DNA of 26,964 nt from a virus (IMGVR_UViG_3300029908_000125:1-26964); one strand, 5' to 3'. Positions 6,460-14,253 are shown, numbered from the stretch's first letter. Made by a program: numbers and translations. Notes: generated from the sequence alone by a model not told the origin.

Positions 6460-7884
6460 TTATGCGAAAAAATCGCGAACAGTTCTAATGAGTGAGCGAA
6501 GCGTTGGCTTCCCATGATCCGGCTGCACCTGGCGGCGATTTACATTATTCAACTGCCTTTGCAGGGCATTTAATTGCTGTTTAATGTCCTTTTTAGTAAC
6601 GGGCTTTTTGGCGGGAACGTTGGTAGGATCGTTCTGAATATCGTCCACCCCTTGCAGAGCCTTTTGCCTTTTTTCTATTTCTTTCTTCAGCTCATCGTAA
6701 TTATCAGGCTTAGGCACTCCGAATGTATCATACCAATCGTCGTCTGAAATAGGTAACGTTTCGGGAAGCTGTACCCAAATAGCTATGAGCCTTTCGAGAA
6801 ATTCGATATTTAATTCCTGCTTGATCTCGAACTCGCCACCTTCCACATCAAAGCCATAGGATTTGAGGATCAAGAGGAACTGATCACTATTGAGCCAGCT
6901 AGTGAGGTAGAACATATCGGACAGGGAAACTTCGTCCTGCTGCTGTTTATGCACTTTGCTCTTCGCCTGGCTACCGGTCTGACCGTTGGTAGTGGTCTCG
7001 GTATTGCCGAGGACTATAATTGAGTTTTCCTGATTGCAGGTGTCTATAAATGTCTTCTGGAGCTTACCGTCGCCATTGGATTCTTTGCCATCCATTAACT
7101 CAAATTCCACGCCATTAGGTATCATTAACTCCAATGCGCCACCGGACTCCTTTAGTGTTTTTCTGAGTTCTATTTTGGCCTGTTGATCTGTGGCATCATA
7201 TTTCATTACCCTGATGGGCTGGCCGAATATTGTAATGTATTGGGCGTAGTCGCCAAAACAGTTACGCTTGTAGATGACGTATGCGCAACATTTGAGGAGA
7301 AAGCCAAGGTCTTCGGGTTCACCAACAATAAGGATATTTTTAGCAGTGGTATAGTCGATGCCTTCTTTTCCTGACTGCTCAAATGATATTACCTGCCATT
7401 TGGGTTTGATATGCTTGCGGGGGATGAAGCGGGGGGAGAATACAGGCCCCGGTTCAAATTCAATACCTGATATACCCCATTCCTGCGATTCGAGGATAGT
7501 GCGGCAGGTATTGCGAAATGCGACGCTTTTTATGAGCGTTTTAAATGAGTCGTCCGGTTTGCCATTACGCTTGAACTCTATTTTTTTATTAAGGACAGTA
7601 TCCCAGCGCTTACCGATAATTCCTGTAAGGTGCCCATCCAGGAGACAATCATCATAGAGATCATAAAGCCATATACGGTTAGGGAAATAGCGGCTTTCGG
7701 CATTAATATGTGCGGCGCGCCATCTTTGAATATCAAGCGGTATGCGTACGACCTGCCGAACAATGGTCTCATTAATGACGAGCTTCAGTTCTTTTGGGTC
7801 TAACGGCTTGTGGCTGTATTGGGTTTCCTGACCATCATGCTGATCAAAATCCGTGGCCTTTATCTCTACACTATTCTCTGTCAT
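6460..7884 (-). CDS. Portal protein (DUF935, Mu gp29-like)
   Basis: A 474-residue protein of the DUF935 portal family, which forms the dodecameric ring for DNA entry and exit at the head vertex. Supporting stretches are YDLYDDCLLDGHLTGIIGKR (about 74-93), EWGISGIEFEPG, RNCFGDYAQYITIFGQPIRV and a SDMFYLTSWLNSDQ region. The length fits the family, at about 470-520 residues. The C-terminal 80 residues are charged and probably coiled. The ATG is immediately downstream of a GATTAGCTAAT repeat, and the stop (TAA) overlaps the frame of the F-like gene. Confidence 0.9.
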   Translation of the reverse strand: MTENSVEIKATDFDQHDGQETQYSHKPLDPKELKLVINETIVRQVVRIPLDIQRWRAAHINAESRYFPNRIWLYDLYDDCLLDGHLTGIIGKRWDTVLNKKIEFKRNGKPDDSFKTLIKSVAFRNTCRTILESQEWGISGIEFEPGPVFSPRFIPRKHIKPKWQVISFEQSGKEGIDYTTAKNILIVGEPEDLGFLLKCCAYVIYKRNCFGDYAQYITIFGQPIRVMKYDATDQQAKIELRKTLKESGGALELMIPNGVEFELMDGKESNGDGKLQKTFIDTCNQENSIIVLGNTETTTNGQTGSQAKSKVHKQQQDEVSLSDMFYLTSWLNSDQFLLILKSYGFDVEGGEFEIKQELNIEFLERLIAIWVQLPETLPISDDDWYDTFGVPKPDNYDELKKEIEKRQKALQGVDDIQNDPTNVPAKKPVTKKDIKQQLNALQRQLNNVNRRQVQPDHGKPTLRSLIRTVRDFFA

Positions 7885-7909
7885 TGATTAGCTAATTGGC
7901 TGATGATTA
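7885..7909. repeat. GATTAGCTAATTGGCTGAT intergenic repeat, copy 1
   Basis: The junction between the portal start and the gp36-like stop is made of GATTAGCTAATTGGCTGATGATTA, closely related to 13014-13050. Such TTAGCTAAT / GCTGATTAG strings are, from general familiarity, frequent between genes in Bacteroidota chromosomes. Confidence 0.6.
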
Positions 7910-8365
7910 AAAATGTTCCCTGCGGCGTGGGTTTGAATTTGAATAAATAGCATCGCCCTGCGGAGCGGTTTCGCCAGTAGTGTCCTTGTATGGCCATGTA
8001 CCTTGTTCGGGCATCATAATGCCTTTTTGTATTTTCTCCAGGGTTTTTATAGCGTCTTTATACCAGGTATAGGCCAACTCGGTATCTACGTTTGGATTAG
8101 CCAAACGGAATAGGTGCCATATACTTATGGATTTGCATAGGTCATTAAGAAACTCATCATAAACGGTAGCCATTACATTAAGACTTACAGAGCCGAATAA
8201 CTGTACGGTATCGAACTTAGACAGGTACATCTTCATTTCTGAAATGGCGCTGTTAATGGCCTTTGTGGGTATAGTATTGTCACCACGGGTAATTATAGCT
8301 GTAACCTCGGCGTATTGCTGGGTGTAAAGGTCTGCGGGTGCGATAATTGGTGCGTATACTGCCAT
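7907..8365 (-). CDS. Head-completion protein (DUF1320, Mu gp36-like)
   Basis: A 152-residue helical protein. The series ADLYTQQYAEVTAIITRGD, INSAISEMKMYLSKFD (about 38-53) and FLNDLCKSISIWHLFRLANP (about 72-91) is the usual helix layout of DUF1320 proteins, which sit at the connector below the portal. The C-terminus is a loose, charged tail (SNSNPRRREHF). In Mu, gp36 follows the capsid gene. Here it lies between the terminase and the portal, which is a rearranged order. Confidence 0.75.
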   Translation of the reverse strand: MAVYAPIIAPADLYTQQYAEVTAIITRGDNTIPTKAINSAISEMKMYLSKFDTVQLFGSVSLNVMATVYDEFLNDLCKSISIWHLFRLANPNVDTELAYTWYKDAIKTLEKIQKGIMMPEQGTWPYKDTTGETAPQGDAIYSNSNPRRREHF

Positions 8366-8366
8366 G

Positions 8367-8558
8367 TTATGCTACTGCTGGATTGATTGTGAATGATGGT
8401 GGGGTTTCGTTAAATGCATAGGGTAAGTTGAATGAGGTACAGAGGCTAATGAGGTCTGCAACAGTGAGGGGTGATGCAGGGTCTTCGAGCTGATCCATAT
8501 CCCATGGATAGATAACAACCTGATTGCCGCATTTGGCTTTTTCAATTTTTTCATACAT
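8367..8558 (-). CDS. Small hypothetical protein in the packaging unit
   Basis: A 63-residue protein between the large terminase and the gp36-like gene. The ATG at 8558 follows the terminase stop after one base. A TTG at 8591 would overlap the terminase by 32 bp and is less likely. The sequence includes GNQVVIYPWDMDQL and LTVADLISLCTSFNLPYAFN, so it is probably a small alpha/beta fold. It has no membrane segment and no recognised family. Tight packing with its neighbours supports it as a real gene of the head module. Confidence 0.65.
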   Translation of the reverse strand: MYEKIEKAKCGNQVVIYPWDMDQLEDPASPLTVADLISLCTSFNLPYAFNETPPSFTINPAVA

Positions 8559-8559
8559 T

Positions 8560-10122
8560 TTAAAAGCGTTTATTGTTTGTAGGGCGATCAAATAATTCTA
8601 TACCTCCTGCGTATGCCTGCCGGGTATTGGTTATCCATACAGCGCCTTCTAAGGCATCAGGGCCATCCATTGTTTTAGAGCGGGGAGAGACTGATTTTAG
8701 CTGAGTGACTAATAGTTTCATGCTTTCATCGTCCTGTTCGGCTTCATTAAAAATCAAATTACCGAGCCTATTAGGCGGTTCTAGCGTCCCCTCTATACGG
8801 GTATACTTGTCCGGCTTGACGCGTTTATCTGGAATAATGGATACCATGACATTGTATTCCAGCGCTTTTTTATAGAATAAGTCACGGAATACCTGATCAT
8901 AAAAAGGGTCTTGGAGGCTGTTGTTCTCTATATAGCTGAACAATTGCGCGCGATGGTTGACAAACTTTTCTATGTTGTAAAAGCACTCTATGAAATTGGC
9001 ATTTGTCATTTGATTGACATGTGCCTTTATAACATAGTAGTTCTGATCCAGCATCCCGACTAATACGACCGCTTTATATGACGATTTACTATTGCCTTTG
9101 CCGGTATCCTTATTTGATGTGGCAGGATCGCCGTACTGTACCAGCCATGGGAATTTATGCAGCGGCGGTACTTTGCCCCATTTTACTTTTTTGAACGCCT
9201 TGCCGTCTGTGTATGGGTTATTATAGCACTCCGTTTGCTGCGATGACCATGGCAGTGTGCTGAGGTAGCGCTTAATAGATTCAGGGGTATCGCGCTCCGG
9301 CCAAGATGGTACACCATCCACGTCTATATTGATGGTATCTACATGATCTGCGAACTCCTCCGCCCTGACTACGCAGCAATCCTCGGCTATGACGTTGCCA
9401 TTCCAACGGACGATGGTGTGCTTTGATATATCGCGTGTAGGTATTGCGGCGCGGGTTACAAAGTTCCATGTCTTGGTGATGATATCGGCATTAAGGCAAT
9501 CCTCATCCGTATCCAGATCATCAAACTCAATGATGTCCGGGCGAATGTTTCTTTTCTTAGTACCACGTATAACGCCGGAGCCAAACGCTTTGATGTAGAA
9601 ACCGGAGCGGCTTGCTATATCTCCTGACTTCCATGCGCCTACTTTCTCCTGGGTGCCATAGTCATTTATGATGCGTGGATTGGTCTCCAGGTGTATCATG
9701 TACGGCATAAATAGTTTTTCAGCCGCATCGTAACTAGAGGATATGATGATCTTGAACCGCTTCTTTTCACGGGCGGGTTTGCCATTTATGACAACGGGAT
9801 GGCCCACGAGCATTAAAAAAAGGTCTTCCATCATGGAGCGGGTAGACTTAGCAAATGAGCGCGCCCAGTGGCGTACCTCATACCATTCAGGATTATTGAT
9901 AATGCGCCTTGTGGCTGCTTTATGGAAGGCCGCAGGCTCGGATGAGGAATCCTCGCCAAAGTAGTATTTAAACCACTCTTCGGGGTGCTTTTCGAGCCTG
10001 GTGATACGTGCTTTCTTTTGATCAGACGTTTCGCTGGTATCCACGGTAGCTGAGTTAAGGATGCTTTCCTTAAATTCCAGCCATATTTCGGCCCATTGTT
10101 TTTTAGTGAGCTGCTCTTTCAA
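8560..10122 (-). CDS. terL: Terminase large subunit
   Basis: A 520-residue ATPase-nuclease motor that packages DNA into the prohead. The Walker A-like P loop is WARSFAKSTRS (residues 86-96), the Walker B motif is DIIEFDDLD with Asp 201-202, and the RNase H-like nuclease domain begins at VQYGDPATSNKDTG (Asp 332), with MDGPDALEG near the C-terminus. The length is normal for phage large terminases. It begins at a TTG overlapping the small terminase stop as TTGA, so the two are coupled. The Mu-like neighbours suggest the gp28 type of terminase. Confidence 0.92.
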   Translation of the reverse strand: MKEQLTKKQWAEIWLEFKESILNSATVDTSETSDQKKARITRLEKHPEEWFKYYFGEDSSSEPAAFHKAATRRIINNPEWYEVRHWARSFAKSTRSMMEDLFLMLVGHPVVINGKPAREKKRFKIIISSSYDAAEKLFMPYMIHLETNPRIINDYGTQEKVGAWKSGDIASRSGFYIKAFGSGVIRGTKKRNIRPDIIEFDDLDTDEDCLNADIITKTWNFVTRAAIPTRDISKHTIVRWNGNVIAEDCCVVRAEEFADHVDTINIDVDGVPSWPERDTPESIKRYLSTLPWSSQQTECYNNPYTDGKAFKKVKWGKVPPLHKFPWLVQYGDPATSNKDTGKGNSKSSYKAVVLVGMLDQNYYVIKAHVNQMTNANFIECFYNIEKFVNHRAQLFSYIENNSLQDPFYDQVFRDLFYKKALEYNVMVSIIPDKRVKPDKYTRIEGTLEPPNRLGNLIFNEAEQDDESMKLLVTQLKSVSPRSKTMDGPDALEGAVWITNTRQAYAGGIELFDRPTNNKRF

Positions 10123-10577
10123 AACTTACGGTTTAACTCCTGCATGATAAAAGCATCGAAATAGTTTGTAATCTCCTTTGCCAGCTCGTTATTGTCTTTT
10201 GAAACGAAGCGAATAAAAGGGATGCCGGTTTCATACATCTGCCCGGCTGAGGTTTCGGTTTCCAGATTTTTTACAGCGGCGGTATATTTCACGTACATAT
10301 CTGCCAACTTAGTATCCCCGTAACCGCCTTCAGTATCTTCTATTTTCTTAGTGACGGCATCCAATATGTCATAAGCCCTGCGGAGCTGATCGCTTTTGGA
10401 TGTAAGTAGTGACTTGCACAGGTATTTCCACATGCCCTCCTCTATCCATTTAGCAATGGTTTTTTCATTTACTTCTACGCGCTGGGCGATCTCTTTCTGG
10501 TTAAGATCGCCGGTGATATACAGCAGTTTGGCGTACTCTTTTTTTTGCTGTAATGACTTGCTTTTATCGCCTTTCAT
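10119..10577 (-). CDS. terS: Terminase small subunit
   Basis: A protein of about 152 residues with an N-terminal helix-turn-helix (LYITGDLNQKEIAQRVEV, then NEKTIAKWIEEGMW), the DNA-recognition domain of small terminases. A helical middle (SDQLRRAYDILDAVTKKI) suits oligomerisation. It lies directly upstream of the large terminase and is the first gene of the leftward unit. I chose the ATG at 10577. A GTG at 10592 would add five residues. Confidence 0.85.
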   Translation of the reverse strand: MKGDKSKSLQQKKEYAKLLYITGDLNQKEIAQRVEVNEKTIAKWIEEGMWKYLCKSLLTSKSDQLRRAYDILDAVTKKIEDTEGGYGDTKLADMYVKYTAAVKNLETETSAGQMYETGIPFIRFVSKDNNELAKEITNYFDAFIMQELNRKF

Positions 10578-10735
10578 TAGCACAAAATTCACTTATATAA
10601 AGGGCGCGTAAAAAATGCTGATTTGTAATTTTTAGAAAACTGGACATGATTGCCACTTTCATTTCCACAAGTGCGGAAACGCTGAAATGCTTATTTGGCA
10701 AGTGTTTGCGGGGTATGCAATTTTACATCGTGAAA

Positions 10736-10772
10736 GGAAGCGCCCAGGACGATGTGAAGTAGCGGCGCTTCC
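10736..10772 (+). ncRNA. Large stem-loop in the divergent control region
   Basis: GGAAGCGCC (10736-10744) and GGCGCTTCC (10764-10772) are perfect inverted repeats of 9 bp around a 19-base loop. A terminator hairpin follows at once, so a short rightward RNA or leader with two stem-loops would end here. It could be a small RNA or a leader attenuator of the capsid unit. No promoter was identified with confidence, so expression is inferred. The rest of 10593-10735 holds no gene; it probably contains the two divergent promoters. Confidence 0.4.
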
Positions 10773-10789
10773 CCCCGCGAGGGGTTTTT
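10773..10789 (+). terminator. Terminator-like hairpin upstream of the capsid unit
   Basis: CCCC, loop GCGA, GGGG, then five T (10785-10789). It lies only 26 bp before the protease gene start, so it would stop a rightward transcript just before the late unit unless it is bypassed. This suggests attenuation or antitermination of late transcription. Confidence 0.65.
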
Positions 10790-10790
10790 G

Positions 10791-10813
10791 AAGTTAAAAG
10801 GTTAAAAGGTTTA
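10791..10813 (+). repeat. Tandem GTTAAAAG leader repeat
   Basis: GTTAAAAG occurs twice in a row, followed by GTTTA, directly before the ATG at 10815. Strings of this type are common in Bacteroidota intergenic DNA. Here it provides the A/T-rich leader for translation. Confidence 0.55.
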
Positions 10814-10814
10814 C

Positions 10815-11831
10815 ATGGCCGATAAGTCAAAGAAGATAGAAAAGGATTTTGTACTGAGCGATAGCAGTGTTAACTGTTATGGCTTTCGTTTATTGACCTC
10901 CGGCTATCAGCTTGCTTCTTATGGAAAGAACCCAATAGGTTATTATATGCACAATCGTGATGGTGGTGTATTGGTAAAATGGGAAGACTTGCGCATAGAA
11001 GGTGACCAGGTATTAGGCAAGCCGGTTATTAACTTATCAAATGCACGTGGGCAACAAACTGTGGATGAAATAGAATCGGGTTTCCTTAATGCTGCCAGCA
11101 TGGGGGAGTTTGTTGTTTTGGAATATAGCCTTGACCCTGCATTAATGCTTGAAGGGCAAACAGGCCCAACCATTACCAAGTGGTATAATGGCGAAAATAG
11201 CCTTGTAGATATTCCGGGTAATGGCAATGCACTCTGCAAACTGTTCAACCAAAAAGGAAATGAAATTAAGCTGGCCGATCTGATGGCCGGTATAGATGAT
11301 ACTCAAAAAAACAATACGAATACTATGCACGAAATCAAACTGAGCCTGCCAGACCTGGTAGCAATCAAAGAATTGGGATTGACCGTGGCTGATGGTGCCG
11401 GTCTGATAGCCCAGATAAAGGAATTGAAGCTAAAGCATGATAATGCCGTATTAGCTAATACGACCTTAACGACCGAAAAGACGGCGCTTGAAGTGAAACT
11501 GGCCGGCGTGAGCAAACAGGAAGTAACCGATATGCTCAAAGTGGCATTGGACGGTAAGCAGATCACCGTGGAGCTGAGCAAGCAATTTGAAACGGACTAT
11601 GCTACAAATCCAACCGGCTTAAAAACAATACTGGCTAACCTGAAGGGCTATACCAGCGTGGTAGATCAGATCGCTAACAAAGGCGGCGACTTACCTGCAT
11701 TGTTTAAGGACAAGACATGGGATGAGCTGCACCAGGCTGATTTGTTGCCTAAGCTGAAAAAAGAGCATTTTGATTATTTCAAGACGCTTTATGAAGGGCA
11801 TTATAAAACCGTTTATATACCACAGGCGTAA
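10815..11831 (+). CDS. Prohead protease-scaffold fusion (Mu I-like)
   Basis: A 338-residue protein and the first gene of the rightward late unit. The N-terminal 150 residues resemble a caudoviral prohead protease: VNCYGFRLLTSGYQLA, then PIGYYMHNRDGG (candidate catalytic His 46) and GFLNAASMGEFV (candidate catalytic Ser 96). The second half is helical and rich in Leu, Lys and Asp, with a coiled-coil-like stretch (IAQIKELKLKHDNAVLANTT), as in scaffold proteins. Mu makes protease I and its scaffold Z from one frame, and the layout here is the same. The capsid gene follows. Confidence 0.8.
   Translation: MADKSKKIEKDFVLSDSSVNCYGFRLLTSGYQLASYGKNPIGYYMHNRDGGVLVKWEDLRIEGDQVLGKPVINLSNARGQQTVDEIESGFLNAASMGEFVVLEYSLDPALMLEGQTGPTITKWYNGENSLVDIPGNGNALCKLFNQKGNEIKLADLMAGIDDTQKNNTNTMHEIKLSLPDLVAIKELGLTVADGAGLIAQIKELKLKHDNAVLANTTLTTEKTALEVKLAGVSKQEVTDMLKVALDGKQITVELSKQFETDYATNPTGLKTILANLKGYTSVVDQIANKGGDLPALFKDKTWDELHQADLLPKLKKEHFDYFKTLYEGHYKTVYIPQA
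11325..11831 (+). CDS. Possible internal scaffold protein (Mu Z-like)
   Basis: An in-frame ATG at 11325 (residue 171 of the protease-scaffold protein) has a very A/T-rich leader (CAAAAAAACAATACGAATACT), like other starts in this phage. Translation from it would give a 168-residue helical scaffold lacking the protease. This is an inference from Mu, where gene Z starts inside gene I. Confidence 0.4.
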   Translation: MHEIKLSLPDLVAIKELGLTVADGAGLIAQIKELKLKHDNAVLANTTLTTEKTALEVKLAGVSKQEVTDMLKVALDGKQITVELSKQFETDYATNPTGLKTILANLKGYTSVVDQIANKGGDLPALFKDKTWDELHQADLLPKLKKEHFDYFKTLYEGHYKTVYIPQA

Positions 11832-11888
11832 TCCGGGGTAAGGGCATAAGGACATCTAAAATCTGTTTTAAACATAAAATAAGTGATA

Positions 11889-13016
11889 ATGAAAAGTGTA
11901 GGGAAATTCTTGGTTTCGTTTATAGCATGGCTTCTTATAGCCTCCTATGCCTCTAAGCAGGCGTTTGTGAAGTTTGGTATGTCGCCGATGGTAAGCATTG
12001 GGGCATTGCTGATAGTGACGATGATACTTGCCGCCTTCGGGGGTAAGAAGATCGCGGATGGAGAATTTGGGCCTGCCCGTATGGAAACAACGAATGTGGT
12101 ACAATGGGCACGGCTGATCATTGAGCACTTTTTTAAGGATAACAAATTTCTTAACTACTGCGTCCGTGCGGATGAGTTTGTAGTGCACAATACTGCGGTG
12201 GTAATTCCTAACCCTGGCAGCCTTCCAACGGTGATAAAGAATAACGTTTCTTTCCCAATGGTGGCCGTGCAGAGAACGGATAACATTGTGATGTATGCGC
12301 TGAATACGTATGTAACGGTGCCTACTTTCATAACGCTTGATGAGCTGGACGCCATAAGCTATGATAAGAGCGAGAGCGTATATAATGATCATTTTAAAAC
12401 GCTTGTGCAAACGGCTGCTGATGACCAGGTTATAAACTGGGCCAACGGACTACCGGGTGCAACGAATGTGGTATATACTACCGGGCCTGCTACCGGAATG
12501 CTTGAGACGGGCCAGATGGGCAATCGTAATACTTGCCAATACCAGGATGTGAAGGCGCTGCAACGCTTAATGAATAAAAACAATGTTCCGATGGACAACC
12601 GCATATTGCTTATGGAAGCGAATATGTATGACCAATTGACGGACAGCCTTTCAGCAACTGCTTATAGAGACTTCTCCCGTGAGTATGATGCTAAGACCGG
12701 TGCAATGGGTAATCTATTCGGATTTACGATTATGACACGTAGCTCTGTGATCACGGCTACAGCGGGATTAACTACTGGCAACCTTGCACTAAATGCGCTT
12801 AATGCGGCATTAGGAGCTACTGATAATGTGGGATGCCTGGCATGGCAGAAACAGAGCCTGGAACTGGCAATGGGTAGTGTGCATTTATTCAGCAGGGAAA
12901 ACGATCCACTGTATACCGGTGACATTAAGAATGTGCGTATCAAGGCAGGTGGCCGCGTGCGCAGGGCTGATAACCTGGGTGTATATGCACTGATGCAGGG
13001 AACGCCTGCGGGTTAA
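11889..13016 (+). CDS. Major capsid protein with hydrophobic N-terminal extension
   Basis: A 375-residue protein of the HK97-fold capsid type seen in Bacteroidota Mu-like phages. From residue 65 (METTNVVQWARLIIEHFFKD) the sequence follows that family: FPMVAVQRTDNIVMYALNTY, LDAISYDKSESVYNDHFKTL and a late TGDIKNVRIKAGGRVRRADN. The 64 residues before it are atypical. They form two predicted membrane segments (about 5-20 and 32-50) followed by GGKKIADGEF. The upstream start has the A/T-rich leader usual in this genome, whereas the ATG at 12081 does not. A GTG at 11883 is also possible. The extension could be a delta-domain-like segment removed by the protease, or a membrane anchor. Confidence 0.85.
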   Translation: MKSVGKFLVSFIAWLLIASYASKQAFVKFGMSPMVSIGALLIVTMILAAFGGKKIADGEFGPARMETTNVVQWARLIIEHFFKDNKFLNYCVRADEFVVHNTAVVIPNPGSLPTVIKNNVSFPMVAVQRTDNIVMYALNTYVTVPTFITLDELDAISYDKSESVYNDHFKTLVQTAADDQVINWANGLPGATNVVYTTGPATGMLETGQMGNRNTCQYQDVKALQRLMNKNNVPMDNRILLMEANMYDQLTDSLSATAYRDFSREYDAKTGAMGNLFGFTIMTRSSVITATAGLTTGNLALNALNAALGATDNVGCLAWQKQSLELAMGSVHLFSRENDPLYTGDIKNVRIKAGGRVRRADNLGVYALMQGTPAG

Positions 13017-13050
13017 TTAGCTGATTAGCTAATGTGATGATTAGCTGATA
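13014..13050 (+). repeat. TTAGCTGATTAGCTAAT intergenic repeat, copy 2
   Basis: Starting at the capsid stop codon, the DNA reads TTAGCTGATTAGCTAATG, then TGATGATTAGCTGAT. It is the same string family as 7885-7909 and lies after the capsid gene. Confidence 0.6.
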
Positions 13051-13093
13051 CCAATGATTTGAAACATTAAACAATAATATTCCATACCAATAG

Positions 13094-13131
13094 CCCGTAG
13101 CCTGATAAGGCACGGGCCATTGGCGGCAAAA
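13094..13131 (+). promoter_or_regulatory. Hairpin plus TTGGCGGCAAAA element, copy 1
   Basis: A nine-base-pair stem (CCCGT/ACGGG and GCCT/AGGC, one bulged A, loop GATA) at 13094-13116 is followed by TTGGCGGCAAAA at 13120-13131, 14 bp before the next ATG. The same arrangement occurs at 16605-16633 and 19266-19296. No T-run follows the stem, so a simple terminator is unlikely. It may protect the 3' end of the capsid transcript or control translation of the next gene. Confidence 0.6.
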
Positions 13132-13145
13132 GAACAATTTACGAT

Positions 13146-13646
13146 ATGAAAAAGATACTTTTTGTTACGATGCTCTTCTGTTCGTTTTTGAGCATTACGG
13201 CCAGTGCGCAGATTGCGCAGTATAAGGTGAGCAATCCTCATTCGGTAATACCGGCAGGCGGGTATTCGCAACCGGCGCAATATTCTCCTGTAAGCGCGGT
13301 AGGTGCTCCTGAGACATTCCCCTGGTATACTAAGACGGACACGGTGATCAATACAGCTGTGGATACGTTTAAGGGTAAGCTGATAGGGCCGCAGGAGAGT
13401 GTATATACCTGGGTGCATGTAACCGGCATTAGCGGGACAAATACAAGTTGCACGGCTAAACTATGGGTAAGCGCTGATAGCTCCGCAGGTGTGGACTTCA
13501 TACCTATACAGACGTTTACCGTGAGCGCAACTAACCCTGTGGGGTTTTACTTATGGACAGGATGGCCTTATACGAATTGGTTCTGGACGTTTACCGGATC
13601 AGGGACGCAGGAGAGTTCTTGGTATAGCGGGTTGTATGTGAAATAA
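13146..13646 (+). CDS. Exported beta-rich protein encoded after the capsid gene
   Basis: A 166-residue protein with a strong signal peptide: MKKILFVTMLFCSFLSITASA, with cleavage probably at ASA/Q near 21. The mature part is rich in Thr, Ser, Gly and Trp (FYLWTGWPYTNWFWTF near the C-terminus) and looks all-beta. Its position right after the capsid gene would suit a head decoration protein, but a signal peptide does not fit cytoplasmic assembly. It is bracketed by a hairpin/TTGGCGGCAAAA element (13094-13131) and a 47-bp repeat (13646-13692). Its family is not recognised. Confidence 0.75.
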   Translation: MKKILFVTMLFCSFLSITASAQIAQYKVSNPHSVIPAGGYSQPAQYSPVSAVGAPETFPWYTKTDTVINTAVDTFKGKLIGPQESVYTWVHVTGISGTNTSCTAKLWVSADSSAGVDFIPIQTFTVSATNPVGFYLWTGWPYTNWFWTFTGSGTQESSWYSGLYVK

Positions 13647-13692
13647 CCACCTCCCCCTTCGGGTACTCCTCCTTGAAAAAGGAGGAGAGTTT
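13646..13692 (+). repeat. 47-bp dispersed hairpin repeat, copy B
   Basis: Starts at the last base of the exported-protein stop codon. It has the C-rich head, then a CTCCTCCTT / AAGGAGGAG stem with an A-rich loop, then AGTTTT. It matches copy C almost base for base. It could act as a weak terminator or RNA stabiliser, though only four T follow. Confidence 0.85.
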
Positions 13693-13716
13693 TAGCTAAG
13701 TCGTAAGTCAATAGTC

Positions 13717-13938
13717 ATGGAAATGAATTTTGAGACCGGTAACCATAACAATTTGTATCTGAGCATTGGTAGTTGCATAGGGTCAATCATGAGCTTCTTT
13801 GTGTCGTTTGTGACGGACTACCATATCATGGGGCTTCTTGGGATGGTGTGTGTGACGGTGTCCATATGGGCCGGTATACTGACGATCAAAGAAAAGCGCA
13901 TGAGTATGCGGAAGATGGAAAAGGACGATAAATCTTAG
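13717..13938 (+). CDS. Holin-like membrane protein
   Basis: A 73-residue protein with two membrane segments, about 17-33 (SIGSCIGSIMSFFVSFV) and 38-56 (MGLLGMVCVTVSIWAGIL), and a charged C-terminal tail (KRMSMRKMEKDDKS). That size and shape fit class II holins, which open the inner membrane at lysis. It is the first gene of a tightly packed lysis module containing the endolysin. The start could be the ATG at 13717 or the one at 13723. Confidence 0.65.
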   Translation: MEMNFETGNHNNLYLSIGSCIGSIMSFFVSFVTDYHIMGLLGMVCVTVSIWAGILTIKEKRMSMRKMEKDDKS

Positions 13939-13939
13939 T

Positions 13940-14011
13940 ATGATAAACGCATTGATTGTTATCGGGATGGGAGTTCTTGGAACGGTGGCGGCAATGGTAA
14001 AAGGTAAGTAA
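13940..14011 (+). CDS. 23-residue membrane micropeptide
   Basis: The ATG at 13940 is 2 bp after the holin-like stop. The frame encodes a 23-residue hydrophobic peptide (MINALIVIGMGVLGTVAAMV, then KGK) and ends in TAATG, sharing its last base with the next start. One membrane helix fills it. It is probably a lysis regulator or antiholin-type peptide (inference). Confidence 0.5.
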   Translation: MINALIVIGMGVLGTVAAMVKGK

Positions 14012-14253
14012 TGAGAAAGTGGACGAAGACAACGTGGGGAATGATCATACTTGTGGTGTGCCTTTTGGCTCTGATCGGCTTTGGTATAGCTGCTTTCCGT
14101 TCGGGTAAAACACTTGAGGGCGTGGGAATGATCATCATGGCGCTATCATCTACAGTAACAGACCTGAAGGGGTACTTCTGGGGTAGCAGCGATAAAGGCA
14201 CGGTAAAAACGATTGATACGGCTACAGGCCCTGTTGATATAAAAGAACAATAG
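14011..14253 (+). CDS. Second holin-like membrane protein
   Basis: An 80-residue protein. One strong membrane segment covers about residues 9-29 (WGMIILVVCLLALIGFGIAA) and a weaker one about 37-48 (GVGMIIMALSST). The C-terminal half is soluble and includes DLKGYFWGSSDKG. It is coupled to the micropeptide by TAATG and followed 2 bp later by the spanin-like gene. Possible holin or holin partner. Its similarity to the first holin-like protein is in shape only. Confidence 0.6.
   Translation: MRKWTKTTWGMIILVVCLLALIGFGIAAFRSGKTLEGVGMIIMALSSTVTDLKGYFWGSSDKGTVKTIDTATGPVDIKEQ

Noticed and set aside
10620-10735. Divergent promoter sites
   Set aside because: No convincing TAnnTTTG box with a correctly spaced upstream partner was found on either strand.
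11868-12410. Long minus-strand open frame of 180 codons opposite the capsid gene
   Set aside because: His/Arg/Tyr-rich composition typical of an antisense shadow; the plus strand has a clear capsid gene.
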